The notes: a model not told the origin generated them from the sequence alone. A stretch of 64,000 bases of DNA from Pseudomonas nitroreducens NBRC 12694 (GCF_002091755.1 NZ_BDAI01000008.1:62001-126000); one strand, 5' to 3'. Positions 42,628 through 52,306 are shown, numbered from the stretch's first letter. A program made the numbers and translations.

Positions 42628-42687
42628 GGAAGCCAAAAGGGCTGGCTTCCACGGCGCAGGCCCGCCAGGCGGGCTCAAAGGCGCCGT
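42628..42687 (+). promoter_or_regulatory. Structured pyrH 5' region: two adjacent hairpins
   Basis: First hairpin: GGAAGCC (42628-42634) pairs with GGCTTCC (42644-42650). Immediately after, ACGGCGC (42651-42657) pairs with GCGCCGT (42681-42687), enclosing GCCCGCC/GGCGGGC (42660-42674). The structures precede the pyrH ribosome binding site (GGAGAAAAAGG) by about 60 bases. A regulatory role is inferred from the arrangement only. Confidence 0.5.
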
Positions 42688-42763
42688 AAGGCTGGCTGGT
42701 CCAAGCTTTCCGCAAGGCGCCCACAAGGCGCACAGCATTCAATCGCCGCAGGAGAAAAAGGTC

Positions 42764-43501
42764 ATGGCTCAGCAGCTGAGCGCTCGTCAACCTCGCTATA
42801 AACGCATTCTTCTAAAATTGAGCGGCGAAGCCCTGATGGGCTCGGAGGAGTTCGGCATCGATCCCAAGGTGCTGGACCGCATGGCGCTGGAGATCGGCCA
42901 GCTCGTCGGTATCGGCGTGCAGGTCGGCCTGGTGATCGGTGGCGGCAACCTCTTCCGCGGCGCGGCGCTGTCCGCAGCGGGCATGGATCGCGTCACCGGC
43001 GACCATATGGGCATGCTCGCCACCGTGATGAACGGCCTGGCCATGCGCGACGCCCTGGAGCGTTCCAATATCACCGCCATCGTCATGTCCGCCATTTCCA
43101 TGGTCGGCGTGACCGACCACTACGACCGCCGCAAGGCCATGCGCCACCTGAAGAGCGGCGAAGTGGTGATTTTCTCTGCCGGTACCGGCAACCCGTTCTT
43201 TACCACTGACTCCGCCGCCTGCCTGCGCGCCATCGAAATAGATGCTGACGTAGTACTCAAGGCGACCAAGGTGGACGGCGTGTACACTGCCGATCCGTTC
43301 AAGGACCCGAATGCCGAGAAGTTCGAGCGTCTGACGTACGATGAAGTGCTCGATCGCAAGCTGGGTGTGATGGACCTCACTGCCATCTGCCTGTGCCGGG
43401 ACCAGAAAATGCCGCTGCGCGTGTTCAACATGAACAAGCCCGGCGCGCTGCTGAATATTGTTGTAGGTGGTGCTGAAGGCACCCTGATCGAGGAGGATTG
43501 A
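42764..43501 (+). CDS. pyrH: UMP kinase
   Basis: This 245-residue amino-acid-kinase-fold enzyme phosphorylates UMP to UDP and is inhibited by UTP. Motifs: ILLKLSGEALMG, GLVIGGGNLFRG, MGMLATVMNGLAMRDAL, AGTGNPFFTTDSAA and KATKVDGVYTADPF. It is followed by frr with a single base between stop and start, so the two are tightly coupled. An AGGAGAAAAAGG ribosome binding site precedes the ATG. Confidence 0.97.
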   Translation: MAQQLSARQPRYKRILLKLSGEALMGSEEFGIDPKVLDRMALEIGQLVGIGVQVGLVIGGGNLFRGAALSAAGMDRVTGDHMGMLATVMNGLAMRDALERSNITAIVMSAISMVGVTDHYDRRKAMRHLKSGEVVIFSAGTGNPFFTTDSAACLRAIEIDADVVLKATKVDGVYTADPFKDPNAEKFERLTYDEVLDRKLGVMDLTAICLCRDQKMPLRVFNMNKPGALLNIVVGGAEGTLIEED

Positions 43502-43502
43502 G

Positions 43503-44060
43503 ATGATCAACGAGATCAAGAAGGAAGCACAGGATCGTATGGGCAAGACCCTGGAAGCCCTGGGACATGCCTTCGCCAAGATTCGTACCGGCCGTGCGCA
43601 CCCGAGCATCCTGGATAGCGTGATGGTGTCCTACTACGGTTCCGACACTCCGCTGCGCCAGGTGGCCAACGTCACCGTGGAAGATTCCCGCACCCTGGCC
43701 CTCAGCGTCTTTGACAAGACCATGATCCAGGCGGTCGAGAAGGCCATCATGACCTCCGACCTGGGCCTGAATCCGGCCACCGCCGGCACCACCATTCGCG
43801 TCCCGATGCCGGCCCTGACCGAGGAGACCCGCAAAGGCTTCACCAAGCAGGCTCGCGCCGAGGCGGAGCAGGCCCGTGTTTCCGTACGCAACATCCGTCG
43901 TGATGCGCTGGCACAGCTCAAGGACCTGCAGAAAGAGAAGGAAATCAGCGAGGACGAAGAGCGCCGCGCCGGCGACGACGTGCAGAAGATCACCGACAAG
44001 TTCGTCGCCGAGATCGAAAAGGCCCTCGAGGCCAAGGAAGCGGATCTGATGGCCGTCTGA
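43503..44060 (+). CDS. frr: Ribosome recycling factor
   Basis: This 185-residue protein has the three-helix bundle signature (FAKIRTGRAHPSILDSVMV; GTTIRVPMPALTEETRKGFTK; VRNIRRDALAQLKDLQKEKE) of RRF, which splits post-termination ribosomes with EF-G. Length is exactly that of the family. It starts one base after the pyrH stop. Confidence 0.98.
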   Translation: MINEIKKEAQDRMGKTLEALGHAFAKIRTGRAHPSILDSVMVSYYGSDTPLRQVANVTVEDSRTLALSVFDKTMIQAVEKAIMTSDLGLNPATAGTTIRVPMPALTEETRKGFTKQARAEAEQARVSVRNIRRDALAQLKDLQKEKEISEDEERRAGDDVQKITDKFVAEIEKALEAKEADLMAV

Positions 44061-44076
44061 CGGCCGGGCTCTCGTC

Positions 44077-44832
44077 ATGGAAAAGACCAAGCAGGTGACG
44101 CCCGTGCCCCGGCACGTGGCGATCATCATGGACGGCAACAACCGCTGGGCGAAGAAACGCCTGATGCCTGGCGTGGCCGGGCACAAGGCTGGGGTGGATG
44201 CCGTCCGTGCGGTGATCAAGACCTGCGCCGAGGCCGGCGTTGAGGTGTTGACGCTGTTCGCCTTCTCCAGCGAGAACTGGCAGCGCCCGGCCGAAGAGGT
44301 CGGCGCGCTGATGGAGCTGTTCCTCATGGCCCTCCGCCGCGAGGTTCGCAAGCTCAGCGCCAATGGCATCCGCCTGCGCATCATTGGCGATCGCAGCCGC
44401 TTCGCCCCTGAATTGCAGGCGGCGATGCGCGAAGCCGAGGCGCTGACGGCCAATGGCGCCAGCATGTTGCTGCAGGTGGCGGCCAACTATGGTGGCCAGT
44501 GGGACATCACCCAGGCCGCCCAACGCCTCGCTCGCGAAGTGCAGGCGGGTCATCTGGCGCCGGACGATATTTCCCCGGAATTGATCCAGGGTTGCCTGAC
44601 CACCGGCGACCAGCCGTTGCCCGACCTGTGCATCCGTACGGGTGGCGAGCACCGCATCAGCAACTTCCTTCTCTGGCAGCTGGCTTACGCCGAGCTGTAT
44701 TTCTCCGATCTCTACTGGCCCGACTTCAAGCACGAAGCCATGCAGGCTGCGTTGCAGGACTTCGCCTCTCGTCAGCGCCGCTTCGGCAAGACCAGTGAGC
44801 AGGTCGAGGCCGAGGCACCTCCCTCATGTTGA
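44077..44832 (+). CDS. uppS: Undecaprenyl diphosphate synthase (cis-prenyltransferase)
   Basis: This 251-residue enzyme extends FPP with eight isopentenyl units to C55-PP, the lipid carrier for peptidoglycan and for the polysaccharide made by the first region of the window. Motifs: VAIIMDGNNRWAKKR with the catalytic Asp, GVEVLTLFAFSSENWQRP, and the C-terminal PDLCIRTGGEHRISNFLLWQ. It overlaps cdsA by 7 bases. Confidence 0.97.
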   Translation: MEKTKQVTPVPRHVAIIMDGNNRWAKKRLMPGVAGHKAGVDAVRAVIKTCAEAGVEVLTLFAFSSENWQRPAEEVGALMELFLMALRREVRKLSANGIRLRIIGDRSRFAPELQAAMREAEALTANGASMLLQVAANYGGQWDITQAAQRLAREVQAGHLAPDDISPELIQGCLTTGDQPLPDLCIRTGGEHRISNFLLWQLAYAELYFSDLYWPDFKHEAMQAALQDFASRQRRFGKTSEQVEAEAPPSC

Positions 44833-45641
44833 AACAACGAATCATCACGGCGCTGGTCCTGTTGCCGATCGCGCTGGGTGGTTTCTTCCTGCTCGACGGT
44901 GCGGCGTTCTCGCTGTTCATTGGTCTGGTGGTCAGCCTGGGAGCCTGGGAATGGGCGCGCCTGGCGGGTTACAACGAGCAGTCCGCCCGCGTCGGCTATG
45001 CCGCGGTGGTTGCCGGGTTGATGCTCGTGCTGGCCTGGCTGCCGCAGCTGGCGGGCGCCGTACTGGTTCTGGCGCTGCTGTGGTGGGCGCTGGCGATCGT
45101 GATGGTGCTGACTTACCCGGACAGCGCCTCGAGTTGGGGCGGCCGCTGGCGCCGCCTGCTGATCGGCCTGCTGATCCTGCTGCCGGCCTGGCAGGGCCTG
45201 GTGCTGCTCAAGCAGTGGCCGCTGTCCAACTGGCTGATCGTTGCGGTGATGGTGCTGGTCTGGGCCGCCGACATCGGTGCTTACTTCTCCGGCAAGGCTT
45301 TCGGCAAGCGCAAGCTCGCTCCGCGCGTCAGCCCGGGGAAGAGCTGGGAAGGTTTCTTCGGTGGCATGGCGCTTTGCCTGGTAATCACCGTCGTCGTCGC
45401 CATCTACCGCGATTGGACCGTCCGTGAGCTGCTGCTGGCGCTGCCGTGCGCGGCCATCGTGGTAGCCCTGTCGGTCATCGGCGATCTAACCGAGAGCATG
45501 TTCAAGCGCCAGTCAGGCCTCAAGGACAGTAGCAACCTGCTGCCTGGCCATGGCGGCGTGCTGGACCGCATCGACAGCCTGACCGCTGCGATTCCGGTGT
45601 TCACCGCGCTGTTGTGGGCCGTGGGCTGGGGTGCTCCGTGA
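44826..45641 (+). CDS. cdsA: Phosphatidate cytidylyltransferase (CDP-diglyceride synthase)
   Basis: This 271-residue polytopic inner-membrane enzyme makes CDP-diacylglycerol from CTP and phosphatidate. The C-terminal signature is SVIGDLTESMFKRQSGLKDSS followed by LLPGHGGVLDRIDSL. The earlier VWAADIGAYFSGKAFGKRKL is also typical. It overlaps uppS at its start, and its TGA overlaps the dxr GTG start (GTGA). Confidence 0.96.
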   Translation: MLKQRIITALVLLPIALGGFFLLDGAAFSLFIGLVVSLGAWEWARLAGYNEQSARVGYAAVVAGLMLVLAWLPQLAGAVLVLALLWWALAIVMVLTYPDSASSWGGRWRRLLIGLLILLPAWQGLVLLKQWPLSNWLIVAVMVLVWAADIGAYFSGKAFGKRKLAPRVSPGKSWEGFFGGMALCLVITVVVAIYRDWTVRELLLALPCAAIVVALSVIGDLTESMFKRQSGLKDSSNLLPGHGGVLDRIDSLTAAIPVFTALLWAVGWGAP

Positions 45642-46828
45642 GTCATCCTCTGTGGATTACCGTGCTGGGGGCGACGGGCTCGATCGGTCTCAGCACCCTC
45701 GACGTCATCGGACGTCATCCTGATCGTTACCGCGTCTTCGCCCTCAGCGGCTTTTCCCGTCTGGCAGAGCTCGAAGCGCTGTGTGTGTGCCATCGTCCGC
45801 GCTTTGTCGTGGTGCCGGAGAAGGAGCAGGCGCAGGCCCTTCAGAATCGCCTGAATTCCGCTGGCTTGCAGGCTCGCGTGCTGGTGGGGGAGGCCGGGCT
45901 TTGCGAGGTTTCCGCGCATCCTGAAGTGGATGCGGTGATGGCCGCCATCGTCGGTGCTGCCGGCCTCAAGCCCACTCTGGCCGCCGTCGAGGCGGGCAAG
46001 CGGGTATTGCTGGCCAACAAAGAGGCGTTGGTGATGTCCGGCGCCCTGTTCATGGACGCCGTGCGCGCCAGTGGTGCGGTGCTGCTGCCCATCGACAGCG
46101 AACACAACGCGATCTTCCAGTGCATGCCGGCGGATTATGCTCGCGGACTGGGACAGGTCGGCGTTCGGCGTATCCTGCTGACCGCCTCGGGTGGGCCCTT
46201 CCGCGAGACGCCGCTGAAGCAATTGCTCGAGGTTTCCCCTGAGCAGGCTTGCGCCCACCCCAATTGGTCGATGGGGCGGAAGATTTCCGTCGACTCGGCC
46301 AGCATGATGAACAAGGGCCTGGAGCTGATCGAGGCCTGCTGGCTGTTCGACGCTGCGCCATCGAAGGTCGAGGTGGTGATCCATCCGCAGAGCGTGATTC
46401 ATTCGCTGGTGGACTATGTTGACGGCTCGGTGCTGGCCCAGCTAGGCAACCCGGACATGCGCACCCCCATCGCCCATGCTCTGGCCTGGCCGCAGCGGAT
46501 CGATTCCGGGGTTTCGCCGCTGGATCTGTTCTCCATTGCTCGCCTGGACTTCAGTGCGCCCGACGAACAGCGTTTTCCCTGTCTGCGCCTGGCGCGTCAG
46601 GCTGCTGAGGCTGGCGGCAGTGTGCCGGCGATGCTCAATGCGGCAAACGAAGTGGCCGTTGCCGCTTTCCTCGAGCGGCGCATCCGCTTCACGGATATCC
46701 CGGTTATCATCGATGAAGTGCTGAACCGCGAGGTGCGCACGCCGGTCGAATCGCTCGATGCGGTGCTGATGGCTGACCGACGTGCGCGCGGTGCAGCGCA
46801 GGCGTGGTTGCAGGAGCGCGGGCATTGA
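45638..46828 (+). CDS. dxr: 1-deoxy-D-xylulose 5-phosphate reductoisomerase
   Basis: This 396-residue NADPH enzyme forms 2-C-methyl-D-erythritol 4-phosphate, the committed MEP-pathway step. Motifs: LGATGSIGLSTLDVI, LLANKEALVMSG, LPIDSEHNAIFQC, TASGGPFRETP and HPNWSMGRKISVDSASMMNKGLE (metal and substrate binding). I place the start at GTG 45638, overlapping the cdsA stop; this gives the family length and the usual N terminus. It supplies isoprenoid precursors used by UppS upstream. Confidence 0.96.
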   Translation: MSHPLWITVLGATGSIGLSTLDVIGRHPDRYRVFALSGFSRLAELEALCVCHRPRFVVVPEKEQAQALQNRLNSAGLQARVLVGEAGLCEVSAHPEVDAVMAAIVGAAGLKPTLAAVEAGKRVLLANKEALVMSGALFMDAVRASGAVLLPIDSEHNAIFQCMPADYARGLGQVGVRRILLTASGGPFRETPLKQLLEVSPEQACAHPNWSMGRKISVDSASMMNKGLELIEACWLFDAAPSKVEVVIHPQSVIHSLVDYVDGSVLAQLGNPDMRTPIAHALAWPQRIDSGVSPLDLFSIARLDFSAPDEQRFPCLRLARQAAEAGGSVPAMLNAANEVAVAAFLERRIRFTDIPVIIDEVLNREVRTPVESLDAVLMADRRARGAAQAWLQERGH

Positions 46829-46844
46829 GCCCGAGGAGGTAGCG

Positions 46845-48197
46845 ATGAGCGCCCTTTATATGGTGGTGGGACTGATTGTCGCCCTGGGCGTACTGGTCAC
46901 CTTCCACGAGTTCGGACACTTCTGGGTTGCCCGCCGCTGCGGGGTCAAAGTCCTGCGTTTCTCCGTGGGCTTCGGCACGCCGCTGGTGCGCTGGCATGAC
47001 CGCCATGGCACCGAGTTCGTCGTAGCCGCCATTCCCTTGGGCGGCTACGTGAAGATGCTGGACGAGCGTGAGGGTGATGTCCCTGCCGAACTGCTCGACC
47101 GTGCCTTCAATCGCAAGACCGTGTTCCAGCGCATCGCTATCGTGGCGGCCGGTCCGGTGGCCAACTTCCTGCTCGCCATCCTGTTCTTCTGGGTGCTGGC
47201 CATGCTTGGCAGCCAGCAGATCAAGCCGGTCATCGGCTCTGTGGTGGCGGATAGCCCGGCGGCCATCGCTGGGTTGGCGTCCGGCCAGGAAGTCGTTGCC
47301 GTGGACGGCGAAGCCGTCGATGGCTGGAGCAGCGTAAACCTGCAACTGGTACGCCGCCTCGGTGAAACGGGCGAGCTGAGCGTCACGGTGCTGGAGAAGG
47401 GTTCGAGCGTTCCCGCGGTGCACCAGGTACGAATCAGTTCCTGGCTGAAGAACGAAGACAATCCCGATCCCATCGGTGGGCTGGGGATCCAGCCCTGGCG
47501 ACCCTCTGTCGCACCGCTGATTGCCGAGCTGGACGAAAAGGGCCCTGCCAAGGCTGCCGGCCTGCAGATCGGTGATCGGATCGTCACTCTTGACGGTCGG
47601 CAGGTCACGGATTGGCAAGAAGTGGTCTCGCGTGTACGCGCCATGCCAGAGGGCAAGGTGATCCTGGAGGTCGAGCGCGCCGGCCGGAACCAGGAGCTTG
47701 CCTTGACCCTGGCGGCCAAAGGCGAGGGCAAGGCCCGCACCGGCTACCTGGGCGCGGGTGTCGCCGGTGGTCAATGGCCGCCCGAAATGCTCCGTGAAGT
47801 GAGCTATGGACCGGTGGCCGCGGTGGGGCAGGCGCTCTCCCGAACCTGGTCCATGAGCCTGCTAACTCTGGATTCTCTAAAGAAAATGGTGCTCGGGCAG
47901 CTCTCGGTAAAAAACTTGAGCGGGCCGATAACCATTGCTAAAGTGGCGGGCGCTTCAGCCCAGTCCGGCGTAGGGGATTTTCTGCATTTCCTCGCCTATC
48001 TGAGCATCAGCTTGGGGGTTCTCAACCTGTTGCCGATTCCTGTTCTCGATGGCGGGCATCTGCTGTTCTACATGGTCGAGTGGGTGCGAGGTCGCCCATT
48101 GTCGGAGCGGGTCCAGGCTTGGGGGATGCAGATTGGCATCAGCCTGGTAGTCGGGGTCATGTTGTTGGCCCTGGTCAACGATCTGAGTCGACTGTAA
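46845..48197 (+). CDS. rseP: Site-2 zinc metalloprotease RseP (intramembrane)
   Basis: This 450-residue inner-membrane protease has the HExxH site in TFHEFGHFWVARRCG near the N terminus and the second metal motif in NLLPIPVLDGGHLLFYM near the C terminus. Two PDZ-like domains lie between (around residues 115-200 and 210-300). It cleaves the anti-sigma factor (MucA/RseA) to release the envelope-stress sigma factor. In P. aeruginosa this is MucP, in the pathway to alginate. GAGGAGG precedes the ATG at 46845. Confidence 0.96.
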   Translation: MSALYMVVGLIVALGVLVTFHEFGHFWVARRCGVKVLRFSVGFGTPLVRWHDRHGTEFVVAAIPLGGYVKMLDEREGDVPAELLDRAFNRKTVFQRIAIVAAGPVANFLLAILFFWVLAMLGSQQIKPVIGSVVADSPAAIAGLASGQEVVAVDGEAVDGWSSVNLQLVRRLGETGELSVTVLEKGSSVPAVHQVRISSWLKNEDNPDPIGGLGIQPWRPSVAPLIAELDEKGPAKAAGLQIGDRIVTLDGRQVTDWQEVVSRVRAMPEGKVILEVERAGRNQELALTLAAKGEGKARTGYLGAGVAGGQWPPEMLREVSYGPVAAVGQALSRTWSMSLLTLDSLKKMVLGQLSVKNLSGPITIAKVAGASAQSGVGDFLHFLAYLSISLGVLNLLPIPVLDGGHLLFYMVEWVRGRPLSERVQAWGMQIGISLVVGVMLLALVNDLSRL

Positions 48198-48270
48198 CCG
48201 CCATTGGATTTTCGGATCTGCCGCCTTTTGCGGCAGATTCTCTATTTGTCAGTTGGAATAAAAGGACTCC

Positions 48271-50646
48271 ATGAAACGCTTTCTGCTTCCCGCGGCCCTT
48301 TCCGCGCTGATGATCGCCCAGGTTCACGCCGAGTCCTTCACTGTTTCCGATATCCGGGTCAACGGCCTCCAGCGCGTGTCTGCCGGCAGCGTGTTCGCCG
48401 CATTGCCGTTGAACGTCGGCGAGCAGATCGATGATCGCCGCCTGGTCGAAGCGACCCGCTCGCTGTTCAAGACCGGTTTCTTCCAGGACATCCAGCTCAG
48501 CCGTGATGGCAATGTGCTGATCGTCAACGTGGTGGAGCGCCCGTCCATCTCCAGCATCGAGATCGAGGGCAACAAGGCCATCACCACTGAAGACCTGATG
48601 AAGGGGCTGAAGCAATCCGGCCTCTCCGAAGGCGAAATCTTCCAGCGCGCCACCCTCGAAGGCGTGCGTAACGAGTTGCAGCGCCAGTATGTGGCCCAGG
48701 GCCGCTACTCCGCCGAGATCGAGACCGAAGTGGTGCCGCAGCCGCGCAACCGTGTGGCGCTGAAGATCAACATCAACGAAGGCACCGTGGCGGCCATCGC
48801 CCATGTCAACGTGGTGGGCAACACCGTCTTCTCCGAAGAAGACCTGACCGATCTGTTCGAGCTCAAGACCACCAACTGGCTGTCCTTCTTCAAGAACGAC
48901 GACAAGTACTCCCGCGAGAAGCTTTCCGGCGACCTGGAACGTCTGCGCTCCTACTACCTGGACCGTGGCTACATCCACATGGATATCGCCTCCACCCAGG
49001 TCTCCATCACCCCGGACAAGAAGCACGTCTACATCACCGTCAACGTCAACGAAGGCGAGAAGTACACCGTCAGCGACGTGAAGCTCTCCGGCGACCTGAA
49101 GGTGCCGGAAGAGGAAGTGAAGAAGCTGCTGCTGGTGAAGAAAGGCCAGGTGTTCTCCCGCAAGGTGATGACCACTACCTCCGACCTGATCACTCGCCGC
49201 CTGGGTAACGAGGGCTACACCTTCGCCAACGTCAACGGCGTACCCGAGCCGAACGACGAGAACAAGACCGTTTCGATCACCTACGTGGTCGATCCGGGCA
49301 AGCGCGCCTACGTCAACCGTATCAACTTCCGTGGCAATACCAAGACCGAGGACGAAGTACTCCGTCGCGAAATGCGCCAGATGGAAGGCGGCTGGGCGTC
49401 GACTTACCTGATCGACCAGTCCAAGCAGCGCCTGGAGCGCCTGGGCTACTTCAAGGAAGTCAACGTCGAGACTCCGGCCGTACCGGGTACCGACGACCAG
49501 GTCGACGTCAACTACAGCGTGGAAGAGCAGCCGTCCGGCTCGATCACCGCCAGCGTGGGCTTCGCCCAGAGCGCCGGCCTGATCCTTGGCGGCTCGATCA
49601 GCCAGAACAACTTCCTGGGTACCGGTAACAAGGTCAGCATCGGCTTGACCAAGTCCGACTACCAGACCCGCTACAACTTCGGCTTCGTCGACCCCTACTG
49701 GACTGTCGACGGCGTGAGCCTGGGCTACAACGCCTTCTACCGCAAGACCGATTACGATCAGCTCGACGTAGACGTCTCCAGCTACTCGGTGAACAGCCTG
49801 GGTGCCGGCGTCAGCATCGGCTACCCGATCAGCGAGACCTCGCGTCTGACCTACGGCCTGACCGTGCAGCGCGACGACATCGATACCGGCGCCTATACCG
49901 TCGACGAGATCTTCGACTTCATCGAGAAGGAAGGCGACAGCTTCACCAACTTCAAGGCGTCCATCGGCTGGTCCGAATCGACCCTGAACAAGGGGGTGCT
50001 GGCCAACCGTGGTCACTCGCAGAGCCTGGTGCTGGAAACCACCATTCCAGGCAGCGACCTGTCGTTCTACAAGCTTGATTACCGTGGCCAGATCTTCGCG
50101 CCGCTGACCGAAAACTACACGATGCGCTTCCACACCGAGCTCGGTTACGGCGGCGCATACGGCGACACCGATCGTCTGCCGTTCTACGAGAACTACTACG
50201 CCGGCGGCTTCAACTCGGTGCGTGGCTTCAAGGACAGCTCCCTCGGTCCGCGCAGTACGCCCAGTAAAGCTCGTAATAACGGTGATGGGCCGGATGACCA
50301 GGGCCGCTACACCGACCCGGATCAGGATCCGCAAGCCTTCGGTGGTAACATCATGATCACCGGCGGTGCCGAACTGCTGTTCCCGCTGCCCTTCGTGAAG
50401 GATCAGCGCCAACTGCGTACCGTGCTGTTCTACGACATCGGTAACGTGTTCGATACCGACTGTCCGATCTCGACTACCCAGGGTTGTGACGGTGTCAAGT
50501 TCCAGGACATGGCCATGTCCGCGGGTGTGGGCCTGACCTGGATTACCGCACTGGGCCCGCTCAGCTTCAGCCTGGCGACCCCGATCAAGAAGCCGGACAA
50601 CGCCGAAACCCAGATCTTCCAGTTCTCCCTGGGACAGACCTTCTAA
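48271..50646 (+). CDS. bamA: Outer-membrane protein assembly factor BamA
   Basis: This 791-residue protein has a signal peptide (LLPAALSALMIAQVHA), five POTRA domains (about residues 22-420) and a C-terminal 16-strand beta-barrel ending in the outer-membrane signature IFQFSLGQTF. The conserved barrel loop VRGF motif is in GGFNSVRGFKDSSLGPR. It folds and inserts outer-membrane proteins and should be needed for Wza and YjbH. AAGGA precedes the ATG. Followed by skp. Confidence 0.97.
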   Translation: MKRFLLPAALSALMIAQVHAESFTVSDIRVNGLQRVSAGSVFAALPLNVGEQIDDRRLVEATRSLFKTGFFQDIQLSRDGNVLIVNVVERPSISSIEIEGNKAITTEDLMKGLKQSGLSEGEIFQRATLEGVRNELQRQYVAQGRYSAEIETEVVPQPRNRVALKININEGTVAAIAHVNVVGNTVFSEEDLTDLFELKTTNWLSFFKNDDKYSREKLSGDLERLRSYYLDRGYIHMDIASTQVSITPDKKHVYITVNVNEGEKYTVSDVKLSGDLKVPEEEVKKLLLVKKGQVFSRKVMTTTSDLITRRLGNEGYTFANVNGVPEPNDENKTVSITYVVDPGKRAYVNRINFRGNTKTEDEVLRREMRQMEGGWASTYLIDQSKQRLERLGYFKEVNVETPAVPGTDDQVDVNYSVEEQPSGSITASVGFAQSAGLILGGSISQNNFLGTGNKVSIGLTKSDYQTRYNFGFVDPYWTVDGVSLGYNAFYRKTDYDQLDVDVSSYSVNSLGAGVSIGYPISETSRLTYGLTVQRDDIDTGAYTVDEIFDFIEKEGDSFTNFKASIGWSESTLNKGVLANRGHSQSLVLETTIPGSDLSFYKLDYRGQIFAPLTENYTMRFHTELGYGGAYGDTDRLPFYENYYAGGFNSVRGFKDSSLGPRSTPSKARNNGDGPDDQGRYTDPDQDPQAFGGNIMITGGAELLFPLPFVKDQRQLRTVLFYDIGNVFDTDCPISTTQGCDGVKFQDMAMSAGVGLTWITALGPLSFSLATPIKKPDNAETQIFQFSLGQTF

Positions 50647-50694
50647 TTGGCCGTATCGTTGTAATGACAACCATGCTTTGTGCAGGAGTGCATT

Positions 50695-51198
50695 GTGCGT
50701 AAGTTGACCCAGTTCGTCCTGATCACCGCCGCCCTGGCAGCGAGCCCCGCGTTCGCCGACATGAAGATCGCGGTGCTCAACTATCAGATGGCACTCCTCG
50801 AGTCGGATGCGGCCAAGCAGTACGCCGTGGACGCCGAGAAGAAGTTCGGCCCCCAACTGACCAAGCTCAAGGCCCTGGAAACCGATGCCAAGGCCTTGCA
50901 GGACAAGCTGGTCAATGGTGGCAGCAAGATGTCCAACGCCGAGCGTGAAAAGGCCGAAGGCGACTTCAAGCAGAAGGCCCGCGACTTCCAGTTCCAGTCC
51001 AAGGAGCTGAACGAAGCCAAGGCCGTCGCCGACCGCGACATGCTGAAGAAGCTGAAGCCGAAGCTGGACCAGGCTGTGGAGGAAACCATCAAGAAGGGTG
51101 GTTTTGACCTCGTGGTCGAGCGTGGTGCCGTGGTCGACGTGAAGCCGCAGTACGACATCACCCGCCAAGTCATCGAGCGCATGAACCAACTGCGCTGA
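50695..51198 (+). CDS. skp: Periplasmic chaperone Skp (OmpH)
   Basis: This 167-residue protein has a signal peptide (KLTQFVLITAALAASPAFA) and a long charged helical coiled-coil body typical of Skp, which holds unfolded outer-membrane proteins for BamA. The GTG at 50695 was chosen because AGGAG lies 6 bases upstream and the signal peptide then has its usual length; an upstream GTG at 50680 is less likely. The stop overlaps the lpxD start (TGATG). Confidence 0.94.
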   Translation: MRKLTQFVLITAALAASPAFADMKIAVLNYQMALLESDAAKQYAVDAEKKFGPQLTKLKALETDAKALQDKLVNGGSKMSNAEREKAEGDFKQKARDFQFQSKELNEAKAVADRDMLKKLKPKLDQAVEETIKKGGFDLVVERGAVVDVKPQYDITRQVIERMNQLR

Positions 51199-52259
51199 TG
51201 ATGACCGAGCTGTCCTTTACCCTCGCCGAACTGGCCGCGCAGCTCGATGCCGAGTTGCGCGGCGATCCCGCCTTGGTTATTCGCGGGTTGGCTACCTTGC
51301 AAGAGGCAGGGGCTGATCAACTCAGCTTCCTGGCCAATCCGCAGTACCGCAAGTTCCTTCCCGACAGCCAGGCCGGTGCCGTCCTGCTGACTGCTGCCGA
51401 TGCCGAAGGCTTCAGCGGTAATGCACTGGTCGTTGCCAATCCCTACCTGGCCTATGCCGGCCTGTCCCACCAGTTCGACCGCAAGCCCAAGGCAGCGGTT
51501 GGCATTCATCCCACTGCCGTGGTCGATGAAGGTGCGCAGGTCGACGCCTCCGCCAGTGTCGGTCCGTATGCCGTGGTCGAAGCAGGCGCGCAGATCGGCG
51601 CCAACGTGACCATTGGTGCGCACTGCTTTGTCGGCGCGCGTAGCGTGATCGGCGAGGGCGGCTGGTTGGCGCCCCGCGTAACGCTCTACCACGACGTGCG
51701 CATCGGCAAGCGCGTGGTGATCCAGTCGGGTGCCGTGCTGGGTGGCGAGGGCTTCGGCTTCGCCAACCACCAGGGTGTCTGGCAGAAGATCGCGCAGATC
51801 GGCGGCGTCACCCTGGGTGATGACGTCGAGATCGGTGCCAACACCACCATCGACCGTGGTGCGCTGTCCGATACCATCGTGGGCAATGGCGTAAAGCTGG
51901 ATAACCAGATCATGATCGCCCACAACGTGCAGATCGGTGACCACACCGCCATGGCCGGCTGCTGCGGGATTTCCGGCAGCGCCAAGATCGGCAAGCACTG
52001 CATGCTCGCCGGTGGTGTCGGCCTGGTCGGCCACATCGAGATCTGCGACAACGTCTTCGTCACCGGCATGACCATGGTGACCCGCTCGATCACCGAGCCG
52101 GGCTCCTATTCCTCCGGTACCGCCATGCAGCCTGCGGCTGAATGGAAGAAGAGTGCCGCGCGCATTCGTCAGCTGGATGACATGGCCCGTCGTCTGCAGC
52201 AGCTGGAAAAGCGCCTGGCCGCCGTGACCCCAAGCGGAGACGCTCCATCAGATGCGTGA
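51198..52259 (+). CDS. lpxD: UDP-3-O-(3-hydroxyacyl)glucosamine N-acyltransferase
   Basis: This 353-residue third lipid A enzyme transfers a 3-hydroxyacyl group from ACP. It has an N-terminal uridine-binding domain (LATLQEAGADQLSFLANPQY), a central left-handed beta-helix (IGANTTIDRGALSDTIVGNG), and a helical C terminus (WKKSAARIRQLDDMARRLQQ). The catalytic His is in LDNQIMIAHNVQIGDH. The ATG overlaps the skp stop by one base. Confidence 0.97.
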   Translation: MMTELSFTLAELAAQLDAELRGDPALVIRGLATLQEAGADQLSFLANPQYRKFLPDSQAGAVLLTAADAEGFSGNALVVANPYLAYAGLSHQFDRKPKAAVGIHPTAVVDEGAQVDASASVGPYAVVEAGAQIGANVTIGAHCFVGARSVIGEGGWLAPRVTLYHDVRIGKRVVIQSGAVLGGEGFGFANHQGVWQKIAQIGGVTLGDDVEIGANTTIDRGALSDTIVGNGVKLDNQIMIAHNVQIGDHTAMAGCCGISGSAKIGKHCMLAGGVGLVGHIEICDNVFVTGMTMVTRSITEPGSYSSGTAMQPAAEWKKSAARIRQLDDMARRLQQLEKRLAAVTPSGDAPSDA

Positions 52260-52306
52260 TCCACGCATTTTTGGCGTTTCCCTTTTCTGAACAGGCTCCC
52301 CTGAAC

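Noticed and set aside
48175..51189. About 1000-codon open frame antisense to bamA and skp
   Set aside because: Shadow of two well-conserved genes; Val/His/Gly/Asp-rich composition without any motif.
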